The notes: a model not told the origin generated them from the letters alone. Counted from the first letter of the stretch, positions 14,342 to 24,207 are shown. The stretch is DNA of 64,000 nucleotides from Gaiellasilicea sp963806955 (GCA_963806955.1 CAWDZG010000002.1:372001-436000); one strand, 5' to 3'. Program-made: numbers and translations.

Positions 14342-17214
14342 CTAGGCCACTCCGAGCGCCTCGCGCACGATCCGGTTCTGCTCGAGGCGGTGCGCCGTCG
14401 GGTACCCCTCGCTCGGGCTCGCCCGCCAGGGGCGACCGACGTAGGAGACACTCACGCCGTCGGGAGCCGCTGCCTCGAGCCGGTGGCGCTGTGTACGCCA
14501 CGCACCCATGTTCTGCGGCTCTTCCTGCGCCCAGACGACCTCCCGCAGATTCGGGTAAGACGCCGTCAGCGCAGCTGCCGCGTCGACGGGGAAGGGATAG
14601 AGCTGCTCGAGGCGAGCGATCGCAACGTGCCTCGCCTCGGCGCGGCTGTCGTGGCCCTCGATGTCGTAGTAGAGCTTGCCGGACGTGAGCACGAGCCTCG
14701 TCACGCCGGCATGGTCCGCGGCCGGATCGTCGAGGACCGGCTGGAAGGAGCCGTCCGAGAAGTCGGACAGGACGGAGCCCGCCTGCTTGAGCCGGAGCAG
14801 TCCCTTCGGCGTCATCACGACGAGCGGTCGGGCGGTCGCGTCGAGCGCCTGCCGGCGCAGCAGATGGAAGTACTGCGCGGCCGTGGTCGCGTTCGCGACG
14901 CGGATGTTCTCCTGAGCGGCGAGCTGCAGGAACCGCTCGAGCTTCGCGCTCGAGTGCTCGGGCCCGTTGCCCTCGTAGCCGTGGGGCAGGAGCAGCGTCA
15001 ACCGTGAGGTCTGGCCCCACTTCGAGAGACCGGCGACGAGGAACTGATCGATCACGATCTGCGCCCCGTTGACGAAGTCGCCGTACTGCGCCTCCCAGAT
15101 CACGAGCGCGTCCGGCGCCGCCACGGCGTAGCCGTACTCGAAGCCGAGGCAGGCGTACTCGGACAGAGGCGAGTTGTAGATCTCGAACGACGCGCCCGCA
15201 TCCGGCAGGTGCTGGATCGGCGCGTGGGTCTCGCCCGTGTGCTGGTCGTGCAGGACCGCGTGGCGGTGCGAGAAGGTGCCGCGCTCGGTGTCCTGGCCGG
15301 AAACACGGATCGGGATCCCCTCGGTGAGCAGGCTCGCGAAGGCGAGTGCCTCCGCCTGCCCCCAGTCGATCCCACCCTCGTCCATGCGCTCGCGGCGCCG
15401 CTCGAGCTGCTTCAGCAGCTTCTCGTTACCGGTGAACCCCTCGGGCACCTGGAGCAGACGCTCGTTCAGGGCGGCCAGCCTGTCGGCGGGGACCGCCGTG
15501 ACGACCGCGCCGCCCGTGTCGGCCGGGATCCGGCCTTCCTTGGAGGGTCGGGGCGAGGCGATCGACGCCTGCAGACGGTCGTGGGCCTCGCGCAGCTCGT
15601 CGCGAACCTTGAGCGAGAGCGCCTCGACCTCCTCGGGCGAGACGGAGCCCTCCTCGACGAGCCGCGCTGCATAGAGCTCCCGCACGGTCGGCTGCGCGGC
15701 GATCTGCTGGACCATCAGCGGCTGCGTGTACGCCGCCTCGTCCTGCTCGTTGTGGCCGAAGCGGCGGTACCCGATCAGGTCGACGACGATGTCGTGGCCG
15801 AACTCCCGCCGATACGCCAGCGCGAGCCGGATCGCCGCGACCGCCGCCTCCGGATCGTCGGCGTTGACGTGGACGATCGGGATGTCGAACCCTTTCGCGA
15901 GATCGCTCGAGTACCGGGTCGAGCGCCCCTCGTTCGGGTCGGTCGTGAACCCGACCTGGTTGTTCGCGATCACGTGGAGCGTGCCACCGGTCGTGTAGCC
16001 GTCGAGGTTCGACAGGTTGAGGGTCTCGGCCACGATCCCCTGGCCTGCGAACGACGCGTCGCCGTGGATCAGGATCGGGAGCGCCACGGACGGGTCGTGG
16101 ATGCCCGCGCCGCCCGAGCGGTCGGTCTGGTCCGCCCGCGTCCATCCCTCGACCACTGGGTCGACCGCCTCCAGATGGCTCGGGTTGGGCGCCAGCGTGA
16201 CGGTCACCTCGCCTGCCGCGGTCGCTCGGGTGCCGGTCGCGGCGAGGTGGTACTTGACGTCGCCCGTACCGCCCTCGTCGTTCACGACCACCGCGTCGAT
16301 CGTGCGCTCGCCCTCGAACTCGCGCAGGATCGACTCGTACGAGCGGCCCACCGTGTGGGCAAGCACGTTGAGGCGGCCTCGGTGGGCCATCCCGATCACG
16401 ACCTCGTGCGCACCTGCCGCGGCCGCGAGGTCGATCGCCTCGTCGAGCATCGGCACCATCGTGTCGAGCCCCTCGAGCGAGAACTGCTTCTGGCCGAGGA
16501 AAGCGCGGCGGAGATACTGCTCGAAGCCGTCGGCGCGCGAGACGCTCTCGAGCAGCCGGAGCCGCTCCTCCTGCGTCAGCGGCCGGCGGTAGCGGCCGGA
16601 CTCGATCGCCTGTCGCAGCCAGACGCGCTCGGCGTGGTCGGAGATGTGCTCGATCTCGTAGGCGATCGTGCCGCAATAGACCTCGCGGAGCGCCGGCAGC
16701 GCCTCGGCCAGCGTGTCGCCGGGCACGTGGACGCGAAGGAGTCGGGCCGGAATACGGGCCTGCAGCTCGGGGGTCAGCGGCGGGATCAACCGCGTCTCGT
16801 CGAGCGCCGGATCTCCCAGCGGCTCCGAGCCGAGCGGGTCGAGACGCGCAGCCAGGTGCCCGTGCATGCGATGGGCCTTGACGAGCGCCATCGCGGCCGC
16901 GACGCCGCCGAGCAGGGTCTCGTCGATCGCAGCCGGCGGCGTGGCGGCCGGGACGGCAGCCGCTGGTTGTGCGGCGGCGGGCGCGACGGCCGCCTGCGCA
17001 GGCGGTGCGGCGCCGCCACCGTTGCCGTCGTCGACCTCGCGGGGAGCGTCTCCAGCAGCCGCAGCAGGCCGGGGTGCGTGGAGACGAGGGCGCTGTCGCC
17101 GCTCTCGAACAGCGCCCGCCACTCGGGTGGCACGGCGTCGGGGTTCTCGAGGTAGTCCTCGAGCAACAGCCGGGCGTACCCCGCGTTCAGGCCGTCGACG
17201 TCGTTCGTGCTCAC
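14342..17214 (-). CDS. sucA: 2-oxoglutarate dehydrogenase E1 component (one frameshift)
   Basis: Thiamine-diphosphate E1 of the 2-oxoglutarate dehydrogenase complex (TCA cycle), decarboxylating 2-oxoglutarate and passing succinyl to E2. The true N-terminus starts at GTG 17214 (MSTNDVDGLNAGYARLLLED...YLENPDAVPPEWRALF), the E1 N-terminal docking helix. It runs into the main frame only if one base is added to the GGGG run at 17041-17044. The restored length is about 957 aa, normal for stand-alone SucA and shorter than mycobacterial Kgd, which carries an E2-like domain. Main-frame landmarks include EVVIGMAHRGRLNVL, IHGDASFAGQG, VGFTTDPNEGRSTRY and GYRRFGHNEQDE. A Pro/Ala-rich linker follows the N-terminal helix. 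No sucB is in the window. Confidence 0.93.
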
Positions 17215-17243
17215 AGCGTGTGTTGTAGCAACGCCTGCCGCCC

Positions 17244-17522
17244 TCAGTAGAGCGGGCTCTCGGTGACGACCGCGATCGTCATCCCGAGCGTCCAGCAGAT
17301 CACGCTTACGGCGACAGCCCACGCTGCGAGCCGCTCGTTCCGGGCCGACATGCGTGTGGCGATCAGCGCGAGCAGCACCGCGAACGGCACGATCCGGGCC
17401 GGGCGATACGCGAGGGCGAGGGCGCTTGCGAAGATCGAGAGCGTTGCGAGGAAGCCGGCGACGGTGTCGGTCGCCGACCAGCGGCCGACCGCGCTCTCGT
17501 CGACGCTCATGCCGCCACTCAT
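17244..17522 (-). CDS. small membrane protein (92 aa, about 3 TM)
   Basis: Hydrophobic product with three predicted membrane helices (VAGFLATLSIFASALALAY, then IVPFAVLLALIATR, and WAVAVSVICWTLGMTIAVV). The start ATG 17522 overlaps the stop of the upstream 81-aa membrane gene in an ATGA arrangement, which fixes the start better than the ATG at 17510. It precedes sucA by 29 nt on the same strand and may share its transcript. No family name can be given. Confidence 0.75.
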   Translation of the reverse strand: MSGGMSVDESAVGRWSATDTVAGFLATLSIFASALALAYRPARIVPFAVLLALIATRMSARNERLAAWAVAVSVICWTLGMTIAVVTESPLY

Positions 17523-17764
17523 GCCGCCACCCCAGCGCGCACGGGACGCCGTGCTGCCCGTCCACCGCGCGGAAGCGGCCCCCGGCGACGAGCGGCGGAA
17601 CGCTCGTGACGCCAGCCGCACTCGGGGCCGCTGGGACGAGGAGCGAGGCGCGGTGCCCCCTCGAGCGGCACCGGCTCGGCACGGATCGCCCACCAGACGA
17701 CCAGGCACAGATAGACGACCGGAATCTTCAGGATCACGAGCATGAAGACGAGCTCCCAGAGCAC
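17519..17764 (-). CDS. small membrane protein (81 aa, 1 TM)
   Basis: GTG 17764 opens an 81-residue protein with one N-terminal membrane helix (ELVFMLVILKIPVVYLCLVV, ending WWAIRAEP) and a basic, Arg/Gly-rich cytoplasmic tail. It overlaps the upstream 60-aa ORF by 31 nt and the downstream gene by 4 nt (ATGA). Short proteins of this shape occur in many actinobacteria, but I cannot assign a function. The chain of overlaps with its neighbours supports co-translation. Confidence 0.7.
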   Translation of the reverse strand: MLWELVFMLVILKIPVVYLCLVVWWAIRAEPVPLEGAPRLAPRPSGPECGWRHERSAARRRGPLPRGGRAARRPVRAGVAA

Positions 17765-17916
17765 CCCGTGAGTCTAACGGCGTGAGGGGCCGCGCCGCGC
17801 GGCCCCTCGGTCTTGCTGCCTGCCTTCCACAACACCACGGTGAGGATCCAGCCGGCGACGACGACGGCCAGCAGCACCGCCGCGAGCACGAGCACGCTCC
17901 GCCGGGACACTCTCAC
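17734..17916 (-). CDS. small membrane protein (60 aa, 1 TM)
   Basis: GTG 17916 starts 4 nt after the stop of the secreted-protein gene. The product has one membrane helix (SVLVLAAVLLAVVVAGWILT) and a polar, Ser/Gly-rich tail (GCSGSSSSCS). Its 3' end overlaps the next gene by 31 nt, which is long, so the true end or the next start could differ. No family is recognised. Confidence 0.5.
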   Translation of the reverse strand: MRVSRRSVLVLAAVLLAVVVAGWILTVVLWKAGSKTEGPRGAAPHAVRLTGCSGSSSSCS

Positions 17917-17920
17917 GAGG

Positions 17921-18532
17921 TCAGTTGGTCCGGGTCATCGAGGAACTGCCGTAGGAGTTGAACGCCGGCTCCATCCAGAGCGAGTCGTTGAGCGGATACC
18001 ACCAGGGCGTCGCGCACGAGAAGTCCGCTTCGTGGTGGACGACGACCCACGAGTACCCCGCGCCCCCGCTCACCCTCCACTCCCGTGGGTTGCGCCCGGA
18101 GCAGACCCCGTCGACACGCGCGGCGGTGTTGCTCGCCCGGTACGTGATCGCGCCGCCGTACTGGTAGCACCAGTAGGTCTGGCCGGCGATCCAGCGCTTG
18201 TAGGGGAAGATCCCGCGCCCGTGCTGCCACTCCGTCCACGAGCAGTAGACCGCAGCCGCGATCGTTGCCGCAGTGCGGCCGTCCGCCGCGACGGCCTCCG
18301 CCGTGCCGGTGACGCGGGCTCGCGCCTCTGCCGGCGCCAACCCTTCCGCCTGCGCCGCCACGGCAGCGACCTCCTCGATCGACGCCGGACGCTGCGCGAC
18401 CAGCGTCGTGAACGGCGCCGCCTCGAACAACCGCTTCGCTTCCTTCGGCTCGCCCTTCCCCTTCCCATCGCCAGCCAGAGCTGACGGCACCCCCGCAAGC
18501 ACGAGCGCCACGACCAGCAGCGCGACTCGCAT
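17921..18532 (-). CDS. secreted protein of unknown function (203 aa)
   Basis: ATG 18532 follows a near-perfect ribosome site (AGGAGGTCGAGAG). The product begins with a signal peptide (MRVALLVVALVLAGVPSALA). It continues into a charged helical region and then an aromatic- and Cys-containing C-terminal half (VYCSWTEWQHGRGIFPYKR, YWCYQYGGAITY, DFSCATPWWYPLN), which looks like a compact disulphide-bonded extracellular domain. No known family is recognised. It heads a run of small membrane genes leading to sucA. It is divergent from the sigma factor gene, with 167 nt between them. Confidence 0.8.
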   Translation of the reverse strand: MRVALLVVALVLAGVPSALAGDGKGKGEPKEAKRLFEAAPFTTLVAQRPASIEEVAAVAAQAEGLAPAEARARVTGTAEAVAADGRTAATIAAAVYCSWTEWQHGRGIFPYKRWIAGQTYWCYQYGGAITYRASNTAARVDGVCSGRNPREWRVSGGAGYSWVVVHHEADFSCATPWWYPLNDSLWMEPAFNSYGSSSMTRTN

Positions 18533-18699
18533 CTCTCGACCTCCTGTTCGACGACGCTTCCCACGCTAGGGACGGGCCTCGAACGGATGGGTGACGGCTC
18601 CGTGCCAACTTCGTCACGATCGCAGAGAGCTGCTGCGGCGCCAAGTGTCCCGTTCGGACACGGGTTAGGCCCGGCGCCTGGAGGGGAACACAGGCTTGG

Positions 18700-19740
18700 A
18701 TGAGTCGCGAAACCCTCGCACCGCTGCTCGATGCCGGCGAAGATGCCGGTTGCCTCAATCTCTCCGAGTTCAGCGCCGCCGTCCAGGAGCTGGAGCTCGA
18801 GGAGGACGAGCTCGAGGCGCTCTACTCAGAGGTGGAGGAACGCGGGATCAGCCTCACCGACGACTGCGGGCGGGAGTCGGCCGCCGAGGCGACCTACGTC
18901 AACGGCGACCTCGCGAGCGCGACGACGGACTCGCTGCAGCTGTTCCTGAACGAGGCCGGCCGCTACCCGCTCCTGACCGCAGCGGAAGAAGTCGAGCTCT
19001 CGAAGAAGGTCGAACAGGGCGACCTGCAGGCCAAGAACCGCATGATCAACTCGAATCTCCGTCTCGTCGTCTCGATCGCCAAGAAGTACCAGGGGCACGG
19101 CCTCTCGCTGCTCGACCTGATCCAGGAGGGCGTGATCGGCCTGATCCGCGCCGTTGAGAAGTTCGACTGGCGCCGCGGCTACAAGTTCTCCACCTACGCG
19201 ACCTGGTGGATCAGGCAGGCGGTGCAGCGGGGGGTCGCGAACAAGTCGCGCACGATCCGCATTCCCGTCCACATCGCCGACCGCGAGCAGAAGATCGGTC
19301 GTGCGGAGCGCGAGCTGATGGCGAAGCTCGGCCGCCCGCCGACGGACGAGGAGATCTCCAAGGCGTCGAAGATCTCGCTCAAGCACCTGAAGGAGGTACG
19401 GCAGGCCGCCCGCGCGGTCACGAGCCTCGACAAGCCTCTCGGCGACGACAACGGCTCCTCGATCGGCGATCTCGTCGGGGTCGCCGAGGGCGGCGTCGAG
19501 GAGGAGGTGGAGGTCAGCCTCACGGAGAGCACGCTGCACCGCGCGCTCGAGCGCCTGCCGGAGCGGGAGCGACACGTGCTCACGTACCGCTACGGGCTCG
19601 GCCGCGAGGAGCCGCAGTCGCTCGAGGAGATCGGCCGCCGCCTCGGGGTCACCCGCGAGCGCGTCCGGCAGATCGAGGCGGCGGCGCTGGAGCGGCTCGC
19701 GGTCTCGCGCGAGATCGAAGGGCTTCGCTCCGCCGCCTAG
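18700..19740 (+). CDS. RNA polymerase sigma factor, RpoD/SigA type
   Basis: A 346-residue sigma-70 group 1/2 protein. A short acidic N-terminal region (about 1-60) resembles region 1.1. Then come region 1.2/2 (SLQLFLNEAGRYPLL, RMINSNLRLVVSIAKKYQG, GLIRAVEKFDWRRGYKFST, YATWWIRQAV), region 3 (NKSRTIRIPVHI) and region 4 (ERERHVLTYRYGLG, SLEEIGRRLGVTRERVRQIE). All the promoter-contact segments of a housekeeping sigma are present. Whether it is the principal sigma or a paralogue cannot be told from one window. A GGAGGGG element precedes ATG 18700 at long spacing (14 nt). Confidence 0.93.
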   Translation: MSRETLAPLLDAGEDAGCLNLSEFSAAVQELELEEDELEALYSEVEERGISLTDDCGRESAAEATYVNGDLASATTDSLQLFLNEAGRYPLLTAAEEVELSKKVEQGDLQAKNRMINSNLRLVVSIAKKYQGHGLSLLDLIQEGVIGLIRAVEKFDWRRGYKFSTYATWWIRQAVQRGVANKSRTIRIPVHIADREQKIGRAERELMAKLGRPPTDEEISKASKISLKHLKEVRQAARAVTSLDKPLGDDNGSSIGDLVGVAEGGVEEEVEVSLTESTLHRALERLPERERHVLTYRYGLGREEPQSLEEIGRRLGVTRERVRQIEAAALERLAVSREIEGLRSAA

Positions 19741-19816
19741 CCTCGAGGCCTAACACCATCCTCACACCGCGGGGCTAGGCTGACCGGCTTCTTCCCCTTT
19801 GCAAAGGAGAATGCCC

Positions 19817-21235
19817 GTGAAACGAGTCTCGCTGCTCTTCCTCGTCGCGGCCGCCACAACGCTGCTGGCGCCCCTGGCTGCAAACGCGGCGCCGCGGATG
19901 TACGTCGGATTCCACGACGACGTCAACTTCCGCTGGGTGGACAACCGCCCCGAGATGCTGAACCAGGCGCGCGGCGCGAACGCGACGATCGTGCGCACGC
20001 TCGTCGACTGGTCGAAGACCGCTCCCAAGCGGCCGAAGAACGCCTCGAATCCCTTCGACCCCGCCTATCAGCTCAACGACGTCGACGAGCTCGTCCGCAA
20101 CGCGCAGGTACGTGGCCTCGAGGTCCTGATCACGATCTGGGGTACGCCGAAGTGGGCGAACGGCGGCAAGACGCCGAACAACGTGCCGCGGAAGATGAGC
20201 GACCTCACCGCCTTCTCGAAGGCGATCGCCGCGCGCTACTCGGGCCGGTTCGCCGACTACCCCTTCGTGGGCAAATACTCGATCTGGAACGAGTCGAACC
20301 TGCAGCTCTTCCTGTCGCCGCAGTTCGACTCCAAGGGCCGCTCGGTCGGGCCGAGGCTCTACGCCAAGCTCGCCGCCGCCGGCTACGCCGGGCATCAAGG
20401 CGGGCAACCGGCGCGCCGTCGTCGCGGTCGGCGAGACCTCCTCGCACGGGCGCGACAAGAAGCTGAACGGCAAGTCGGACACGCACTCGCCCGGCCGCTT
20501 CGCGCAGCTGGTCGCGGCGGCGAACCCGCGCCTCAAGTTCGACGCCTGGGCGCACCACCCGTACCCGACGCCGCAGTACCTGAAGCCGACGCAGAAGGTG
20601 CGCTGGCCGAACGTGACGCTGACGCTCGATGGCCCGCTTCGAGACGTCGCTCGACAAGTGGTTCAAGCGCAAGAACGTGCGCATGTGGATCACCGAGTAC
20701 GGCCACGAGACGAAGCAGGACGGCGAGAAGCTGGGCGTGACGCGCGCAAAGCAGGCCGCGTACGCCGCCCAGGCGCTCGGGCTCGCGAAGAAGGACGCCC
20801 GCGTCGACATGTTCGTCTGGTTCATCTTCAAGGACGACGCCACGAGCCTCTGGCAGAGCGGCCTGATCACGAAGACCGGCGCAGCGAAGCCCGCTCTGGC
20901 CCGGTTCCGGAACGCCGCGAGGAGCGCGGACATCCGCAACCCGATCGTGAAGGTGCGCGGCAAGATCGCGTCGCCGCTCGTGTCGGTGCCGCTGCGCGAT
21001 CTCGCGACCAACAACCGGGCGGGGACGCCGATCGGCTTCAACATCCGCGTGCTCCTGCGCGGGAAGCACGGTCGCGATCACGCAGGCGCAGGCGCCGATC
21101 GGGATCGACGCGGTCGCGCGTTTCCGGCTGACGGGCTTCCGGCCCGAGAAGAAGAAGACGTACGTCGTGCGCATCGAGGCCAACACGGCCAACGGCGGTG
21201 TTGCCAGCCGCACGGTGACGCTCGTCGCCAGCTAG
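19817..21235 (+). CDS. secreted clan GH-A glycoside hydrolase (three frameshifts)
   Basis: The frame starts at GTG 19817, 8 nt after AAAGGAG (ATG 19811 is too close to it), and encodes a signal peptide (VSLLFLVAAATTLLAPLAAN). It is followed by a TIM-barrel domain like GH39/GH5 enzymes: IVRTLVDWSKTAP, VLITIWGTPKW, the acid/base Glu in IWNESN and the nucleophile Glu in WITEYGHET. Reading needs three frame changes, each equal to removing one base: the GGG at about 20390, CTCGATGG at about 20620, and GGGAAG at about 21062. Joined, they give a continuous protein of about 470 aa ending in a beta-sandwich-like tail (YVVRIEANTANGGVASRTV). Polysaccharide substrate unknown. Sequencing indels or real decay are both possible. 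Confidence 0.8.
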
Positions 21236-21275
21236 TCCCGGACGAGGCGCTCGTCCTGCGGTCTACGATCGCGGG

Positions 21276-22241
21276 ATGAGCGCCACCGTCCGCGTCGGCA
21301 CCTGCTCCTGGGCGGATGAGACGCTGACGAAGGTCTGGTACCCCAAGGGCGTCCGCTCGGGCGAGGCGCGGATCCGCCATTACGCCGAGCGCTTCGACAC
21401 GGTCGAGGCCAACTCGACCTACTACCGGCTTCCCGATGCGGAGCTGGTCGCGAACTGGGCCGAACGGACGCCCCCCGGGTTCACGATGCACGTGAAGGCG
21501 TTCGGGCTGATGACCCGCCACCCGGTCAAGCTCGAGGCACTCCCCGAGGAGCTGCGCGACGCGATGCCGGTGGACGAGCGCGGCCGCGTCGACAGGCCGC
21601 CGCGCGAGCTCCGCGCCGAGGTCTTTCGCCGTTTCCACCGGGCACTGGAGCCGCTGCGCGAGCGGGGCAAGCTCGGCGGGATCCTGCTCCAGTTCCCCTC
21701 GTACATCGTCTGCAAGCCGGCGTCGCTCGACTACCTCGCGTGGGCGGTGGAGCAACTCGACGGCGACGAGCCGCTGGTCGAGTTCCGGCACCGCAGCTGG
21801 CTCGACGAGGAGAACCGCGCCGAGACGCTCGCCTTCCTCGAGTCGATCGGCGCGAGCTACGTGATCGTCGACGCGCCGAAGACCGAGGCGAAGAACCTCG
21901 TCCCGACGGTTGTCGCGCACACGAGCGGCACTGCGTACGTGCGCTTCCATGGGCGCAACGCGGCCACCTGGAACAAGCGCACGGGCAGCGCCGCCGAGCG
22001 CTTCGACTATCTCTACTCGGAGGCAGAGCTGGCCGAGTGGGTCGGGCCGTTGCGCGAGCTTGCCGCCGAGACCGAGTCCGTCTACGCGATGTTCAACAAC
22101 AACGGCCGCTCGGCGATGCCGGCGGCCGGCCTCGAGGGGCTGGAGCCGGACGAGGTCGCCGGCGACCCGGCCAAGGGCGAGGTCGCGCAGGCTCCCGCGA
22201 ACGCGCTGATGCTGAAGCGGCTGCTCGCTAGCGGATCTTGA
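21276..22241 (+). CDS. DUF72 (YecE-like) TIM-barrel protein
   Basis: A 321-residue protein of the DUF72 family. Hallmarks are the N-terminal RVGTCSWADE...W, the FDTVEANSTYYRLP block, FTMHVKAFGLMTRHP, and the C-terminal YAMFNNNGRSAMP. The family has a TIM-barrel fold and is widespread, but its biochemical activity is not established. ATG 21276 follows the glycoside hydrolase by 40 nt on the same strand. Its last 14 bases overlap the convergent oxidoreductase gene. Confidence 0.9.
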   Translation: MSATVRVGTCSWADETLTKVWYPKGVRSGEARIRHYAERFDTVEANSTYYRLPDAELVANWAERTPPGFTMHVKAFGLMTRHPVKLEALPEELRDAMPVDERGRVDRPPRELRAEVFRRFHRALEPLRERGKLGGILLQFPSYIVCKPASLDYLAWAVEQLDGDEPLVEFRHRSWLDEENRAETLAFLESIGASYVIVDAPKTEAKNLVPTVVAHTSGTAYVRFHGRNAATWNKRTGSAAERFDYLYSEAELAEWVGPLRELAAETESVYAMFNNNGRSAMPAAGLEGLEPDEVAGDPAKGEVAQAPANALMLKRLLASGS

Positions 22242-23223
22242 CGAGCGTCTTGCCGCGGTTCTCGCCGCGGAGCATCCCGATGAACGCGGCCGGAGCGTTC
22301 TCGAGCCCGTCGGTCACGTCCTCGCGGTGCTCGAGCCGCCCGGCGGCGAGCAGCGCGGCGAGCCGCGGCAGCGCCTCGCCGAAGCGGTGCGCGTAGTCGC
22401 TGACGAGGAACCCCTGGATCGTGCAGCGCGTGACGATCGTGAAGCCGAGACTGCGCGGAGCGAGCTCCGGTTCGGTCAGGTTGTACTGCGAGATCTGGCC
22501 GCAGACGGCGACGCGGGCGCCGACGGAGAGCCGACGGAGGACGGCCTCGGTGATCTCGCCGCCGACGTTGTCGAAGTACACGTCGACCCCGCGCGGGCAC
22601 GCCTCCTTCAGCGCCGGGCGAACGTCGCCCGCCTTGTAGTCGATCCCGACGTCGTAGCCGTAGAGCCCGGTGAGGTCGGCGACCTTCTCCGGCCCGCCCG
22701 CGATCCCGACGGTGCGGCAGCCGGCGATCCGGGCGAGCTGGCCGACGAGCTGGCCGACGGCGCCGGCCGCGCCCGAGACGACGACCGTGTCGCCCGGTTG
22801 CGGCCGGGCGACGTCGAAGAGCCCGAACCACGCGGTGAGGCCGGTCGTCCCGAGGACGTGGAGGTACGTCGCGGGCGGCGCGAGTGCGGTGTCGATCCCA
22901 CGAACCGCGCCGGCGCGCACGAGCGCGAACTCCTGCCAGCCGACCTCCCCCGTCACCGTGTCGCCCGGCGCGAAGCGAGGATCCCCGCTCGAGACCACCT
23001 CCCCCACGCCGCGCCCGGTCATCACCTCCCCGAGCTGCACCGGCTTCGCATACGAGCGCGCCTCGCTCATCCGTCCGCGCATGTACGGGTCGACGGAGAG
23101 CCAGTCGACGCGGACTACCACCTCGCCCGGCCCGGGCTCGGGGACGGGCGTCTCGACGAGCGCGAAGTCGGACTCCGTCGGGAAGCCCTCCGGCCTGGCG
23201 GCGAGCGTGACCTGGCGGTTCAC
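22228..23223 (-). CDS. NADP-dependent MDR oxidoreductase (CurA/PTGR-like)
   Basis: A 331-residue zinc-free medium-chain dehydrogenase/reductase. The N-terminal WLSVDPYMRGRM segment and the Rossmann loop SGAAGAVGQLVGQLARIAG (about residue 150) place it with the leukotriene B4 dehydrogenase/curcumin reductase (YfmJ, CurA) branch. These enzymes reduce the double bond of alpha,beta-unsaturated ketones using NADPH. The C-terminus (GENRGKTLVKIR) is also typical. It lies 18 nt downstream of another MDR gene on the same strand, and the two probably form one unit controlled by the divergent TetR protein. Confidence 0.9.
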   Translation of the reverse strand: MNRQVTLAARPEGFPTESDFALVETPVPEPGPGEVVVRVDWLSVDPYMRGRMSEARSYAKPVQLGEVMTGRGVGEVVSSGDPRFAPGDTVTGEVGWQEFALVRAGAVRGIDTALAPPATYLHVLGTTGLTAWFGLFDVARPQPGDTVVVSGAAGAVGQLVGQLARIAGCRTVGIAGGPEKVADLTGLYGYDVGIDYKAGDVRPALKEACPRGVDVYFDNVGGEITEAVLRRLSVGARVAVCGQISQYNLTEPELAPRSLGFTIVTRCTIQGFLVSDYAHRFGEALPRLAALLAAGRLEHREDVTDGLENAPAAFIGMLRGENRGKTLVKIR

Positions 23224-23241
23224 GCCCTGGACCCTCTCACA

Positions 23242-24207
23242 TCAGGGGACGGTGACCACGAGCTTGCCCCTCGCGTGGCCCTCACCCATCGTCCGCATCG
23301 CGTCCGCCGCCTCGGCGAGCGGGTACGTGCGCTCGACGTACGGCGTCAGCCGCCCGTCCGCGAGCATCTCACCCAGGATCCCCACGTCCTCGCGCGTGAA
23401 CTTCGCGATGAAGAAGACGACCTTGCGGCTGCCCACGAGCGACGCCAGCTTCGTCGCCAGGATGTGGCCGAGTGGCCCGAGCACACGGCCCCCCTGCGGT
23501 GCGCCGGCCTGGACGAGGATCCCGCCCGGCTTCAGGACGCGCTTCGACTCCGACCAGCGCCGGCTGCCGGCGACGTCGAAGATCACGTCGTACTGGGCGC
23601 CGCTGCGCGTGAAGTCGTCGCGGGTGTAGTCGACGACGTGGTCGGCACCCAGCTCGCGTGCCTTCTCGACGTTCCGCGTTCGGCAGACGGCCGTCACCTC
23701 GGCGCCCAGGCTCTTGGCGACCTGGATCGCGAACGTGCCCACGCCGCCGGACGCCCCGTTGACGAGCACCTTCTGCCCGGGCTGGACATTGGCCCTGTCG
23801 CGGAGGCCCTGCAGCGCCGTCAGCCCGGCGACGCCGACCGCCGCCGCCGCCTCGACGCTGACGTTCTCGGGCCGGTGGGCGATCCCGTTCTTCACGCAGA
23901 CGTACTCGGCAAACGCACCGCTACGGCCGCCGAAGACCTCGTCGCCCGGCTCGAAGCCCTCGACGTTCTTCCCCACGGCCTCGACCGTGCCGGCGAAGTC
24001 GACGCCGAGCCCGCGCTCCTTCGGCCGGCGCAGGCCGCTCGAGACCCGGACGACCAGGGGGCCGGTGAGGCCGTACCAGTCGGCGCGGTTGACCGAGCTC
24101 GCCCGGACGCGGACGAGGACGCCGTCGTCGAGCAGCGCGGGCCGCTCGACCTCGCGGAGCTCGAGCACGTCGGGTGAGCCGTACCTGTCGCGGGCGATCG
24201 CCTTCAC
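23242..24207 (-). CDS. zinc-free MDR alcohol dehydrogenase/quinone reductase
   Basis: A 321-residue NAD(P)-dependent oxidoreductase of the quinone reductase/RTN4IP1-like branch: VKAIARDRYGSPDVLELREV at the start, SSVNRADWYGLTG, LGVDFAGTVEAVGKNV and the Rossmann motif NGASGGVGTFAIQVAKSLGA. No catalytic zinc ligands are seen. GTG 24207 is preceded by GGAGGCAGC, a clear ribosome site, so I prefer it to the upstream in-frame start at 24240, which would lie inside the operator region. It is divergent from the TetR gene with a palindromic operator between them; induction by a small electrophile or drug is a reasonable inference. Confidence 0.9.
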   Translation of the reverse strand: MKAIARDRYGSPDVLELREVERPALLDDGVLVRVRASSVNRADWYGLTGPLVVRVSSGLRRPKERGLGVDFAGTVEAVGKNVEGFEPGDEVFGGRSGAFAEYVCVKNGIAHRPENVSVEAAAAVGVAGLTALQGLRDRANVQPGQKVLVNGASGGVGTFAIQVAKSLGAEVTAVCRTRNVEKARELGADHVVDYTRDDFTRSGAQYDVIFDVAGSRRWSESKRVLKPGGILVQAGAPQGGRVLGPLGHILATKLASLVGSRKVVFFIAKFTREDVGILGEMLADGRLTPYVERTYPLAEAADAMRTMGEGHARGKLVVTVP

